Below, piece by piece: positions 22,824 through 30,991 of a DNA stretch of 49,346 nucleotides (its first letter is position 1; each line of letters begins with the position of its first letter). The notes below the pieces were generated by a model. The model saw only the letters and a list, made by a program, of their open reading frames with translations, was not told the DNA's origin and did no database searches. Both the position numbers and the translations under genes were made by a program. Source of the DNA: Nitrospirota bacterium (GTDB lineage: Bacteria > Nitrospirota > Thermodesulfovibrionia > UBA6902 > JAJYJJ01); assembly GCA_021789595.1 (NCBI GenBank), contig JAJYJJ010000016.1, positions 1 to 49,346 on the forward strand, given 5' to 3'.

Positions 22824-23302
22824 ATGAAGAAAGGGTTGAATTAGTTAAGGGTGAGGCAGATGTTGTTGAGGCTGAATTCGTAAACATAAAACAGAGCAGC
22901 ATACGGTCTGTAGAGGGAGGCCATGTAGAGCTTCAGCAGGTTGGTGCACTAAGCATAGATGGCGAAAGGGTTGAGGTGACACAGGGCGCAGCCATGCTCA
23001 TCAGGGGAAACGAGGTTAACCTTAACCAGAGCATCAGCGGTATTGCAGCAGCGGAAAATACAGTATTGAATTTTTCTTTTTCTCCTGTTGCCCTATCAAA
23101 AGAAAAGATGGAGCTAAATAAGAGTGCGGCAGGCATAGTTGCAGCAAAGGAGATAAGGACAGAAAACTCTGCTTCACTTATAATGATTGCACACAATGTT
23201 GAGGGAAATGTAACAACCCTGATTGACTGGCGATCTGCATTGGCGGTAGGAACGGTTATTGGGGGCATCATGGGCATCCTTGCCCTCCTCAGGAGAAAAT
23301 GA
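22820..23302 (+). CDS. membrane-anchored protein built of 15-residue repeats
   Basis: A 160-residue protein without a recognised family. Residues 6-126 divide into eight nearly exact 15-residue repeats, for example VNIKQSSIRSVEGGH, VELQQVGALSIDGER, VEVTQGAAMLIRGNE and VNLNQSISGIAAAEN, with hydrophobic residues at fixed positions and a recurrent NQS/TQG turn. This is the mark of a beta-solenoid. A single helix at about 139-157 (AVGTVIGGIMGILALL) and RRK end the protein, so the solenoid faces the periplasm or cytoplasm as a tail-anchored domain. ATGA overlaps link it to valS before and nadC after. Bactofilin-like scaffolding is one guess. The true role is unknown. Confidence 0.8.
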   Translation: MNEERVELVKGEADVVEAEFVNIKQSSIRSVEGGHVELQQVGALSIDGERVEVTQGAAMLIRGNEVNLNQSISGIAAAENTVLNFSFSPVALSKEKMELNKSAAGIVAAKEIRTENSASLIMIAHNVEGNVTTLIDWRSALAVGTVIGGIMGILALLRRK

Positions 23303-24126
23303 CCCCGCATGATATAAGGGAATTCTTAAGGGCTGCCCTCTCAGAGGACATAGGTTACGGAGATATAACCACATCCTCAATCATCCCAGAGGATAAATCC
23401 TCCAAGGCAACCCTCCTTGCAAAGGAGGACTTTATTCTGGCCGGCCTGCCTTTCTTTAAAGAGGTCTTCCTTCTCCTTGATGAGGATATCAGATTCAAGG
23501 GCTTTTACAACGATGGGGAAGGGATAAGTAAAGGCAGCACAATAGCATTCATTGAGGGTAAGGCAAGGACGCTTCTCATGGGAGAAAGGACAGGGCTTAA
23601 TCTCATCCAGAGGCTCTCTGGCATTGCGACCCTTACAAACAGGTTTGTAGAAAAGATAAAGGGTCTTCCTGTAAAGATAACAGACACAAGAAAGACAACC
23701 CCTATGTTGAGATTTTTTGAGAAATATGCAGTCAGAATCGGCGGCGGATACAACCACAGATACGGCCTTTATGACGGCATCCTGATAAAGGACAATCATA
23801 TAAAGATAGCAGGTGGGATAAAACGGGCAGTTAAAAAGGCAAGACAGGAGGCACATCACCTCCTGAGGATAGAGGTTGAGGTAAGGGACATCAAAGAGCT
23901 CAGGGATGCCCTGGATGCAGGGGCAGATGTCATAATGCTCGACAATATGTCTATAGATATGATGAAAGAGGCAGTGAGGATTGTAAACGGCAAGGCCATG
24001 CTTGAGGCATCAGGAAATATAAGCCTTGAAAATATCACCGATGTGGCAAAGACAGGTATAGATGTCATATCCATAGGTGCTTTAACCCACTCAGCCAGGG
24101 CAGTGGATATGAGCATGAAGTTATAG
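23299..24126 (+). CDS. nadC: nicotinate-nucleotide pyrophosphorylase (quinolinate PRTase)
   Basis: A 275-residue enzyme that converts quinolinate and PRPP to nicotinate mononucleotide in NAD synthesis. Family landmarks are LSEDIGYGDITTSSI, GERTGLNLIQRLSGIATLT, the ITDTRKTTPMLRFFEKYAV block, GGGYNHRYGLYDGILIKDNH (substrate-binding His/Arg/Lys) and the barrel end DVIMLDNMS...LEASGNI with VISIGALTHSARAVDMS. The ATG overlaps the stop of the repeat protein. No nadA or nadB is in view. Confidence 0.96.
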   Translation: MTPHDIREFLRAALSEDIGYGDITTSSIIPEDKSSKATLLAKEDFILAGLPFFKEVFLLLDEDIRFKGFYNDGEGISKGSTIAFIEGKARTLLMGERTGLNLIQRLSGIATLTNRFVEKIKGLPVKITDTRKTTPMLRFFEKYAVRIGGGYNHRYGLYDGILIKDNHIKIAGGIKRAVKKARQEAHHLLRIEVEVRDIKELRDALDAGADVIMLDNMSIDMMKEAVRIVNGKAMLEASGNISLENITDVAKTGIDVISIGALTHSARAVDMSMKL

Positions 24127-24162
24127 ATGAGTATGATGCTGTTTTCTGCACATTCACATGGC

Positions 24163-25527
24163 TTATATAGATTCTTCTTCTGAACCTATCCCATATCTGT
24201 GGAGCATTCTATACAGGGTCTTTCTGTCAATGCCTAAAATCTCAGCGGTCCGCTTCTTGTTACCCTTCTCCCCACGAAGTATCTGAAGGACATAACGCCT
24301 TTCCAGTTCATCCAGGGTAAGGGAGCTGTCCATGCTAATCTCCTGGCTTTCTATATCCTTTCGGAGTTTTGGAGGAAGGTCATCAGGTGTAAGGGTTATA
24401 TTCGATGTAAGGGTCACTGCCCGTTCAATAACATTTTCCAGCTCCCTGACATTTCCAGGCCATGAATATTCCATAAGCATATCCATGGCCTCCTTGGAAA
24501 ACTGGAGAGAATTTCTACCGTTTTCCATTGCATATTTCCGCAAAAAATATTCGGTCAATAAAGGAATATCCGATTTTCTTTCCCTCAGTGGTGGAAGCGT
24601 AATGTTGATAACATTCAGTCGGTAAAACAGATCCTCCCTGAATGAGCCTTCCTTCATAAGGGCATACAGATCCTTGTTTGTTGCAGCGACAATGCGGATA
24701 TCCACATTAATGCTTTCAGTGCCGCCTACACGCCGTATCTGGTGTTCCTGCAAGACGCGGAGCAACTTTGCCTGAAGGCTAAGACTTATATCGCCTATCT
24801 CATCAAGGAATATGGTGCCCTGGTTTGCCTCCTCAAATATCCCCTTCTTTGTGGTTATTGCACCGGTAAATGCACCCTTTACATGGCCAAAAAGTTCGCT
24901 CTCCAGGACACCCTCGCTGAAAGATGCGCAATTAACTGCCACAAATGGACGGGATGCTCGCGGACTGTTGTAATGTATCGCCCTGGCAATGAGTTCCTTT
25001 CCTGTCCCGCTCTCGCCCTGAATAAGCACTGTGCTTCTGGACTCAGCAGCCTTGGCTACAACCTTGTAGACATCCAACATCTGAGGGCTCCGTCCTATAA
25101 TGTTTTCCAGCCTGTATTTATTCTGAAGCTCCCGCCTGAAACTCTCATGTTCCTCCTTAAGGGTCTTCTGCTCAAGTGACCGTTGAACAACCAACAAAAC
25201 CTCATCCAGATGAAATGGTTTAGAGATGTAATCATATGCACCTTCTTTCATGGCCTGGATAGCCGATGTGATAGAGGCAAATGCAGTCACCATGATTACA
25301 ACGGTACGTGGATTGATTTCCTTGAATGCGCGCAGCACAGCCAGGCCGTCCATGCCAGGCATCTTGACATCGGTGATTACCACATCAAAAGGAGTCATCC
25401 GTCCACGCTCTACAGCATCAGCGCCATTTGTAGCTGTTTGTGCATTGTAGCCATTTTTTATAAGCGCTTCAGCAAGCATCTCTGCTGCCACCTGATCGTC
25501 ATCTACTACAAGAATGTTTTCCTGCAT
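24163..25527 (-). CDS. NtrC-family sigma-54-dependent response regulator
   Basis: A 454-residue activator. A receiver domain (1-120, phospho-Asp53 in VVITDVKMPGMDG, Lys103 in YISKPF) is followed by an AAA+ domain with Walker A GESGTGKE (171-178), an intact sigma-54 loop GAFTGA (218-223) and Walker B IFLDEIGDISLSLQ, then a Fis-type HTH (KRTAEILGIDRKTLYRMLHR). It opens sigma-54 promoters after phosphorylation. Its start lies three bases after the stop of the histidine kinase, its evident partner. The AAA+ part is very close to the orphan protein at 29763-30764. Confidence 0.95.
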   Translation of the reverse strand: MQENILVVDDDQVAAEMLAEALIKNGYNAQTATNGADAVERGRMTPFDVVITDVKMPGMDGLAVLRAFKEINPRTVVIMVTAFASITSAIQAMKEGAYDYISKPFHLDEVLLVVQRSLEQKTLKEEHESFRRELQNKYRLENIIGRSPQMLDVYKVVAKAAESRSTVLIQGESGTGKELIARAIHYNSPRASRPFVAVNCASFSEGVLESELFGHVKGAFTGAITTKKGIFEEANQGTIFLDEIGDISLSLQAKLLRVLQEHQIRRVGGTESINVDIRIVAATNKDLYALMKEGSFREDLFYRLNVINITLPPLRERKSDIPLLTEYFLRKYAMENGRNSLQFSKEAMDMLMEYSWPGNVRELENVIERAVTLTSNITLTPDDLPPKLRKDIESQEISMDSSLTLDELERRYVLQILRGEKGNKKRTAEILGIDRKTLYRMLHRYGIGSEEESI

Positions 25528-25530
25528 ACC

Positions 25531-27102
25531 CTATCCTTTCTGCTGTATCGGGAATAAGAGTCGAAACATAGCACCCTTACCCTCCTGGCTTTCTACCTGG
25601 ATAATTCCTCCGTAGTTTTTAACGATCTGTTCCACGATAGCCAAGCCCAGTCCAGTTCCACGGCTTTCACCCTTTGTACTGAAAAATGGCTGGAATATCT
25701 TGTCTATATTCTCAGCGGGGATCCCACAGCCATTGTCCTCAATCTCAGCACCCACAGCCTTCTTCCCATTTAACTCTGTAAGGAAGGTGCGTACCCTGAG
25801 AACTCCTCTCTGCCCCATAGCATCTAAGGCATTGTTTATAAGGTTCAGAAATATCTCCTCTATCTCTTCGCGGTCTGCGGAGATCATCGGAAGATTGCTG
25901 CCGAGATCATATTCTATATGGATCTCTTTCATAGACAATCCAGGTGAAACTACCTCAATAATATCAAGCAACAGTTGGTTCATGTCTAAAGGTTCATGCC
26001 TTACTTCCACCTTCCGGGTAAAATTCAGTATATCCTGTATTATGCCTACTACCCGATTAACCTGAGATTCTACAATCTCAAGCCTGTGTCTGATGCCTGT
26101 ATCAAGGTCTTCGGATTGCATGGCCAGTTGAATATGTCCTGATATGGAATGCAGCGGTGTTCCGACCTGATGTGCTACAGTCGCAGCTAACTGCCCAATG
26201 GCAGCCAGCTTCTCAGAGTGACTGAGCTTACGCTGCATGTCAAAGAGAAGTGCGTTTAATCTCACAAGGGCATCGTTCTTTTCAGCCAGCTCTTTCGTTG
26301 CAGCATGTATCTGAACCTTTAATTCTTCATTGAAGCGATTTATTCTGTCAAGCAGTTCCCTGTTTTCCCTTGAAGCCGCCTCTATTCTGCGGAGCATCTG
26401 GTTAAAATTATCTGTGAGGATGTCAAACTCGTCGTTTGTCTTATGCCCCAACTCTATTGTCAAATTGCCCCCTTCTACACGCCTCATTGCCCTTACTAAT
26501 TCAATGAGGGGCCTGTTGACTGTACGCTGTAAAAAAAATCCAAGGGCAAGGGTTATCATAAAAACAGATCCAGCAGCTATCATAAGCCCCTGCTCAGCCA
26601 GGTTCCGGATAAGTATATCCGCTTCCTTTAGTGATATCTTTATCTGAATAGCCCCCACAGTCTTATTATTAATGTGCAAAGGAGAGGATATTGTCCAATG
26701 CCGTGTCCCACCCATGCTTTTTAGGGAGGACTGGACTTCTCCCATCCTGTATGCTGTTAGGGTTTCAGGATCGCATTCTATATTCCCATTCAGGTTTGAC
26801 AGGTAAGGTTTCAGTTCCTTGCCATCCCAGAGGAAAAGGCTTATCTCCTGAGCGCTCCTCGTTGCCTGGATAGCCACCTCAATCTTACCCATAAGATTTT
26901 TTTTGTCCAACAGATTCTCCGGCCGTCTTATCCCTGTGTCAAGCTCTGCTGCTATGAGAAGCCCCCTTTTCTTCTGCAATTGTTCAGTATTGATCTCTGA
27001 TAGACGAATATTAAGGTAGGTAGATATAGTTATAAGAAGAAGCACGATTAGAATCATTAGAATTGTAATCTTTGTCCTGATGCTTCTGAAGATATGCCGC
27101 AT
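25531..27102 (-). CDS. membrane sensor histidine kinase
   Basis: A 523-residue kinase. Membrane helices at about 10-30 and 173-192 bracket a periplasmic sensor of roughly 140 residues. A HAMP domain (FLQRTVNRPLIELVRAM), a coiled coil and the kinase core follow. The phospho-His is H311 in AATVAHQVGTPLHSISGHI, with HQVGTP in place of the common HEIRNP. N-box NLINNALDAM, DNGCGIP and GESRGTGLGLAIVEQ are intact. It presumably phosphorylates the sigma-54 regulator encoded three bases downstream. The leader upstream is about 260 bases long and highly structured. Confidence 0.94.
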   Translation of the reverse strand: MRHIFRSIRTKITILMILIVLLLITISTYLNIRLSEINTEQLQKKRGLLIAAELDTGIRRPENLLDKKNLMGKIEVAIQATRSAQEISLFLWDGKELKPYLSNLNGNIECDPETLTAYRMGEVQSSLKSMGGTRHWTISSPLHINNKTVGAIQIKISLKEADILIRNLAEQGLMIAAGSVFMITLALGFFLQRTVNRPLIELVRAMRRVEGGNLTIELGHKTNDEFDILTDNFNQMLRRIEAASRENRELLDRINRFNEELKVQIHAATKELAEKNDALVRLNALLFDMQRKLSHSEKLAAIGQLAATVAHQVGTPLHSISGHIQLAMQSEDLDTGIRHRLEIVESQVNRVVGIIQDILNFTRKVEVRHEPLDMNQLLLDIIEVVSPGLSMKEIHIEYDLGSNLPMISADREEIEEIFLNLINNALDAMGQRGVLRVRTFLTELNGKKAVGAEIEDNGCGIPAENIDKIFQPFFSTKGESRGTGLGLAIVEQIVKNYGGIIQVESQEGKGAMFRLLFPIQQKG

Positions 27103-27145
27103 AAAATCTTCTGCCCCTTTGTTAGTTATTAGTTATTTTAACATT

Positions 27146-27209
27146 TTTCAGTGCAGTGGTTGGATGTTGACCTTAATGTCCCCAAAAAACAAGACATAGG
27201 GCACTGAAA
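27146..27209 (-). other. structured leader element 1 upstream of the kinase gene
   Basis: Perfect nine-base arms TTTCAGTGC (27146-27154) and GCACTGAAA (27201-27209) enclose a smaller hairpin with ATGTC/GACAT arms. It lies 44-107 bases upstream of the kinase start. It could be an RNA leader structure, a MITE-like remnant or a pair of protein sites. No known riboswitch was recognised. Confidence 0.45.
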
Positions 27210-27268
27210 TATCTCCTGGTTTAATTAGTAGAGGATTGATAGAATGACACCTGAGGGAGATAAGATAT

Positions 27269-27346
27269 TTTCCCGTGCAGCCACCGGCTCATCCAATCGG
27301 GGGGACGGCGGAGTGAGCTCGGCGGCTGCTTAAGAAACCCGGGAAA
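27269..27346 (-). other. structured leader element 2 (long GC-rich hairpin)
   Basis: An outer stem of seven pairs (27269-27275 with 27340-27346, TTTCCCG/CGGGAAA) encloses a 15-pair stem (27277-27291 with 27314-27329) with one bulged base. One pair is G-U when read as minus-strand RNA but A-C on the plus strand, which favours a minus-strand RNA, in the sense of the kinase operon. The 22-base loop is GC-rich. It sits between uspA and the kinase gene. Candidate structured RNA, no class assigned. Confidence 0.45.
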
Positions 27347-27349
27347 TCA

Positions 27350-27371
27350 CCCTGAGCCAATTGGCTCAGGG
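27350..27371 (-). terminator. palindromic hairpin at the end of uspA
   Basis: A perfect dyad with 11-base arms (CCCTGAGCCAA and its complement) covers the uspA stop codon at 27366-27368. It is a plausible transcription end or stabilising 3' hairpin of the MFS-uspA message, though no T-run follows closely. Confidence 0.4.
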
Positions 27372-27812
27372 GATAATTAATACAGGAACACCTGACCTTC
27401 TTTCTATAAGGGAACGACCAATCTTCTGGAACAGTACAGAAAGCAGCTTCCAGCTACCTTTTGGCTGGCCCATGACGATAAGGTCGGTCTGCGACTCCTT
27501 GGCCTCATTTACAATCTCTTCCGCAGACTGGCCCTCTCTGATAACAGTTTCAGCGTTAACACCAGCAAGGATACATTTCTTCTGAAGTCTTTCAGAGGCC
27601 TCAATAGCAGCTTTTCGATAGTCATCCTCTATCATCTGCCTCACAGGACCTACCGCCTCCACAATCCTGCTGATGTTCCGTATCTCTGACTGGTCAACTA
27701 CAGAAAGTATCTTGATCGTTGCCCCATTTTCCTTTGCCAGCGATATGGCCATATTGCAGGCTTCATTCGCCCTCTCAGTACCATCTGTCGGAACAAGTAT
27801 TCTTTTAATCAT
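27366..27812 (-). CDS. universal stress protein
   Basis: A 148-residue UspA-type protein. The Rossmann-like start RILVPTDGTERANEACNMAI and the C-terminal ATP-binding pattern LIVMGQPKGSWKLLSVLFQK, followed by SGVPVLIIP, match the G-2x-G-9x-G(S/T) class only loosely: here GQPKGSW replaces the usual GxRGxxG/S. It follows the MFS gene by 30 bases on the minus strand and is probably co-transcribed, suggesting a stress-linked export operon. Exact role unknown. Confidence 0.92.
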   Translation of the reverse strand: MIKRILVPTDGTERANEACNMAISLAKENGATIKILSVVDQSEIRNISRIVEAVGPVRQMIEDDYRKAAIEASERLQKKCILAGVNAETVIREGQSAEEIVNEAKESQTDLIVMGQPKGSWKLLSVLFQKIGRSLIERRSGVPVLIIP

Positions 27813-27842
27813 AACCTCGCACCTCCTTTATTTATACAGTGT

Positions 27843-29351
27843 TTAGAACTCAATCGGCACCTCTACCTTTCTTAGAACCGAAGTCTCACCTTTCTTTTTG
27901 ACAACGGCAAGTAAGGCAGCCACCACTGCAACTGCAATCATAAATAGATAGACGGTATCAAAGCTCTGAACCATGGCCTGGATATGACGGGCAGCAGGCG
28001 CCAATGCCTGGGTTGCTGGTGTGACTGCGCTCAGGAGCTTATCCATATGTTTGCTATAGATTGTCGCTGAAATGGCAACTCCACCCATCATTCCCAAACT
28101 CCTCATCATATTTAGAAGACCGCCGGCCACGCTCAGATGTGTTTCAGGTGCTGCGCCCATAACAGCACTGTTGTTTGGCGGCGTAAAGAGTCCAAGGCTT
28201 ATACCCATAAGTGCCAAGCGCCATGCCACAGCCACATAGCTTGAATCAGGCTGTAAAGAGGTAAAACTGTAGAGGCTTAATGCAGCCAGCAACATCCCAC
28301 CTATCGTGAATATCCTGTCTCCAAATTTATCGGACATATAACCGCTGAAAAGGGCAGTAACCGAGAGCGCTATTGGAACAGGTGTAAGAAACAGTCCTGC
28401 CTTCTGCGGATCATAGCGGAGCACATTTTCCAGGTAAAAAGGCATGAGGAACATGGGCGCAAACAATACAACATAGGAAAGCATGCCCGATATATTGCCG
28501 ATAGTAAATGTCTGTTCTTTGAAGAGGTTCAACTCAATAAACGGTGACTTGTGTTTCTTTTCGATAACAAAAAACGCAATAGCGAAGATCAAAGTCGCAA
28601 ACAACATCGTTGTTTCATGGGCAGATACCCAATTGTGTGCAGTCATCTGGGTAAGCACAAGCATTAGGGCTGTCAATGCTATAGAGAATGTAAGTGCGCC
28701 TGCATAGTCCAGATTCCTTTCGCCCTTCTGAGGAGATGGTTTTGGAAGGATAAACCATGCCATGACAGTTCCTACCAGGCCGATGGGCAGGTTGATATAA
28801 AAGATTGCCCGCCAGCTTATCCAGTGAATCAGTATCCCTCCTAAGAACGGTCCGAATGACATGGCTGCGGCCTGAACCGCCCCCTGTATTCCGATAGCAC
28901 GTCCTCGTTCCTTATCAGGGAAGGCCTGTGTAATCAGGGCAATACTGTTTGACTGTAGCAGTGCTGCGCCAACTGCCTGAAGCACTCTCCAGATGATTAA
29001 TGACCGAACACTGCCGGCTGCGCCGCAGAGACCAGAGCCTATAATAAACACTACAAAACCCAGATTATACAAAGGTTTCCTGCCAAAGATATCCGCTAAC
29101 CGTCCCCATACAGGCAAAAGCAGGGTAAGGGTTAAAAGATATGATAGGGAAACCCATTCAACAACAACCATCCTCTCGTGGAAGGTGTCGTGCAAGGTAG
29201 GCAGGGCAATATTCATTATACTGGCATCAAGTGCCGACATAAATGCCCCTACCAGGACCGTTCCGAGGATATACCAGCGATATCCTTCTTTACTTGTGAA
29301 AAACCTGTGTGGCGATTCCATTAATACTCTTCTCCTTTTTTGTTTATTCAT
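27843..29351 (-). CDS. DHA2-type MFS drug exporter
   Basis: A 502-residue transporter with 14 predicted helices. SALDASIMNIALPTLHDTFH (motif D1), GRLADIFGRKPLYNLGFVVF (motif A), RVLQAVGAALLQSNSIALIT (motif B) and AAAMSFGPFLGGILIHWISW with RAIFYINLPIG (motif C) place it with EmrB/QacA-like pumps. Unlike the EmrB at 16792, no HlyD or TolC gene is adjacent, so it may act alone across the inner membrane. uspA follows directly. An ATG at 29321 with GGAG upstream is an alternative start. A 20-base palindrome and a sigma-54-like element lie upstream. Confidence 0.92.
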   Translation of the reverse strand: MNKQKRRRVLMESPHRFFTSKEGYRWYILGTVLVGAFMSALDASIMNIALPTLHDTFHERMVVVEWVSLSYLLTLTLLLPVWGRLADIFGRKPLYNLGFVVFIIGSGLCGAAGSVRSLIIWRVLQAVGAALLQSNSIALITQAFPDKERGRAIGIQGAVQAAAMSFGPFLGGILIHWISWRAIFYINLPIGLVGTVMAWFILPKPSPQKGERNLDYAGALTFSIALTALMLVLTQMTAHNWVSAHETTMLFATLIFAIAFFVIEKKHKSPFIELNLFKEQTFTIGNISGMLSYVVLFAPMFLMPFYLENVLRYDPQKAGLFLTPVPIALSVTALFSGYMSDKFGDRIFTIGGMLLAALSLYSFTSLQPDSSYVAVAWRLALMGISLGLFTPPNNSAVMGAAPETHLSVAGGLLNMMRSLGMMGGVAISATIYSKHMDKLLSAVTPATQALAPAARHIQAMVQSFDTVYLFMIAVAVVAALLAVVKKKGETSVLRKVEVPIEF

Positions 29352-29383
29352 CGCTTCAAACCTTCTTACCCCTCTGTACGAGG

Positions 29384-29403
29384 TGGTTAACCATGGTAAA
29401 CCA
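29384..29403. promoter_or_regulatory. palindromic operator before the MFS gene
   Basis: TGGTTAACCATGGTAAACCA is a 20-base dyad with a single mismatched pair, 33 bases upstream of the MFS start codon. It is a likely binding site for a repressor of the MFS-uspA pair. The repressor is not evident in this window. Confidence 0.5.
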
Positions 29404-29427
29404 TCAAAGCAATGTTGATAAGATTAA

Positions 29428-29443
29428 ATCAATTATTGTGCCA
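29428..29443 (-). promoter_or_regulatory. weak sigma-54-like promoter
   Basis: On the minus strand, TGGCACAATAATTGAT has a perfect -24 TGGCAC, correct spacing and a -12 of TTGA instead of TTGC. The invariant GC is thus GA. It lies about 80 bases upstream of the MFS gene and downstream of the orphan sigma-54 activator gene. The off-consensus -12 makes it only a candidate. Confidence 0.3.
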
Positions 29444-29762
29444 TGTTGACAAAAAGCAGATTATTCCTTAATATATGCGGAGTTAGGAAAAACGACGAAC
29501 ATAAAATAATCCTCGGCGATATGTGGCATAATGTCACACAGGCAATATGGTTTTTATAGATAATCCTCTGTAAAATATATATTTATCTTCATGAGTCATT
29601 ATGGGACACAGCAACCTAAAAATCCACACTAAGACATTGTCACATAAAAACATCGTAGCAGGACTGCCTTTTTAAAGGGGAATTAGGGACTCAGATCCAG
29701 CTTATCAATCTTTTTTATCTGGCTTTTATATCTGGATTTGGCAGAGATAATACAGAGACCCA
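29444..29762. other. long intergenic region with three related motifs
   Basis: No gene is seen. Three similar stretches occur: CATAATGTCACA (from 29527, within the near-palindrome TGTGGCATAATGTCACA), CATTATGGGACACA (29597-29610) and ACATTGTCACATA (from 29634). They may be binding sites for an activator such as the orphan NtrC-type protein whose gene ends at 29763. Confidence 0.3.
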
Positions 29763-30764
29763 TTAATCAGATTGCGAAGAGTTTCGTTTTTGAAGCATTC
29801 GATAAATATTTTTACGGTCAATACCGAGCTTCTTAGCAGCGTTTTTCTTATTACCCTTCATATTATTGAGCACCTGGCGTATATAGTTCCGTTGCATCTC
29901 TTCAATGGTCATTGGCTTATCTACAGCAGAGCTTTCAGTAACCATTTCTTCCTGAAGGCTGGGAGGGATGTCCTCAGGGAGTATGAGGCTGTTAGATGTC
30001 ATTGTAACAGCCCGCTCTATTGCGTTTTCCAATTCACGTATATTCCCAGGCCATGAATACCTCAGCATCAGCTCCATTGCCTGCGGCGACAAACGGGTAA
30101 CAGTCTTTTCAGCTTCTGCACTGTATTTCCTTAGAAAGTATTCTGCCAAGGGCAGGATGTCCTCTTTTCTCTCTCTCAGGGGCGGCAATACTATATTGAT
30201 AACACTAAGACGGTAATACAGGTCGCTTCGGAAGGTCCCGTTCTGTATTAAGTTCTCCAGGTTCTTGCTGGTTGCGGCTATAATCCTTACATCTACCTTT
30301 ATACTTTCAAAGCTGCCAACCCGCCTTATCTCATGTTCCTGTAAAACCCGTAATAGCATCGCCTGAAGCGGGACAGCAATATCGCCTATCTCATCCAGAA
30401 AGATGGTGCCTCCGTCAGCTTCCTCAAATATTCCCTTTTTATCTTCAACAGCTCCAGTGAATGCTGCCTGAACATAACCAAATAACTCGCTTTCCAGAAG
30501 CCCCTCATTGAAAGTAGAACAGTCTACAGCCAGAAATGGGCTGGATGCGCGCGGGCCGTTATAGTGGATAGCCTGCGCAATAAGTTCCTTACCTGTCCCG
30601 GTTTCCCCCTGAATCAGCACCGTAGCTCTTGATTCAGCAGCCTTGGCCACAACCTTATAGACAGCAAGCATCTTTGGACTTCGTCCTATAAAATCATCAA
30701 GCCTATATCGAGCATTTACCTTATCCTGCCCCCCATCAGTTTTTCTCTCATCAGAGATGTCCAT
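29763..30764 (-). CDS. orphan sigma-54 activator lacking a receiver domain
   Basis: A 333-residue AAA+ activator. About 20 residues of N-terminal sequence lead straight into the AAA+ domain (DDFIGRSPKMLAVYKVVAKA), with Walker A GETGTGKE (53-60), Walker B IFLDEIGDIAVPLQ and the Fis-type HTH NAAKKLGIDRKNIYRMLQKR. The sigma-54 contact loop reads AAFTGA (100-105) rather than GAFTGA. It is a close paralogue of the regulator at 24163 but without the receiver, so it would be active without phosphorylation or be controlled by another protein. The start ATG has GAGGG upstream. Likely targets are the MFS-uspA genes downstream, which is inference. Confidence 0.9.
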   Translation of the reverse strand: MDISDERKTDGGQDKVNARYRLDDFIGRSPKMLAVYKVVAKAAESRATVLIQGETGTGKELIAQAIHYNGPRASSPFLAVDCSTFNEGLLESELFGYVQAAFTGAVEDKKGIFEEADGGTIFLDEIGDIAVPLQAMLLRVLQEHEIRRVGSFESIKVDVRIIAATSKNLENLIQNGTFRSDLYYRLSVINIVLPPLRERKEDILPLAEYFLRKYSAEAEKTVTRLSPQAMELMLRYSWPGNIRELENAIERAVTMTSNSLILPEDIPPSLQEEMVTESSAVDKPMTIEEMQRNYIRQVLNNMKGNKKNAAKKLGIDRKNIYRMLQKRNSSQSD

Positions 30765-30991
30765 AGTCCCTCTTTCGTTTTTTCTAAAACATAGTTATCC
30801 CCAACCTCTTGCAGGGCTTCTGCCCTCTGAGTCTCCTGACAATCAGATGCAGCTACAGCAAATATTTAAGCAATATCTATGCCTGTTGATAAGTTGTTCG
30901 CCATTTGATTGGGCACAGGAGGATACTTTATTTTGACATTTATTTTGAAGGTATGCTGAAAAATAACCCCTATTTCTGTTAAACTTTTTCT

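Noticed and set aside
27269-27346. Known riboswitch (cobalamin, c-di-GMP, SAM, SAH)
   Set aside because: None of the conserved core sequences of these classes could be found around the stems.
29522-29538. CRP/FNR site
   Set aside because: TGTGG-N7-TCACA has one base too many between half-sites and a mismatch; kept only as part of a repeated motif.
30765-30991. Promoter for livH
   Set aside because: TTGACA at 30933 has no acceptable -10 at 16-18 bases, so no promoter is called.
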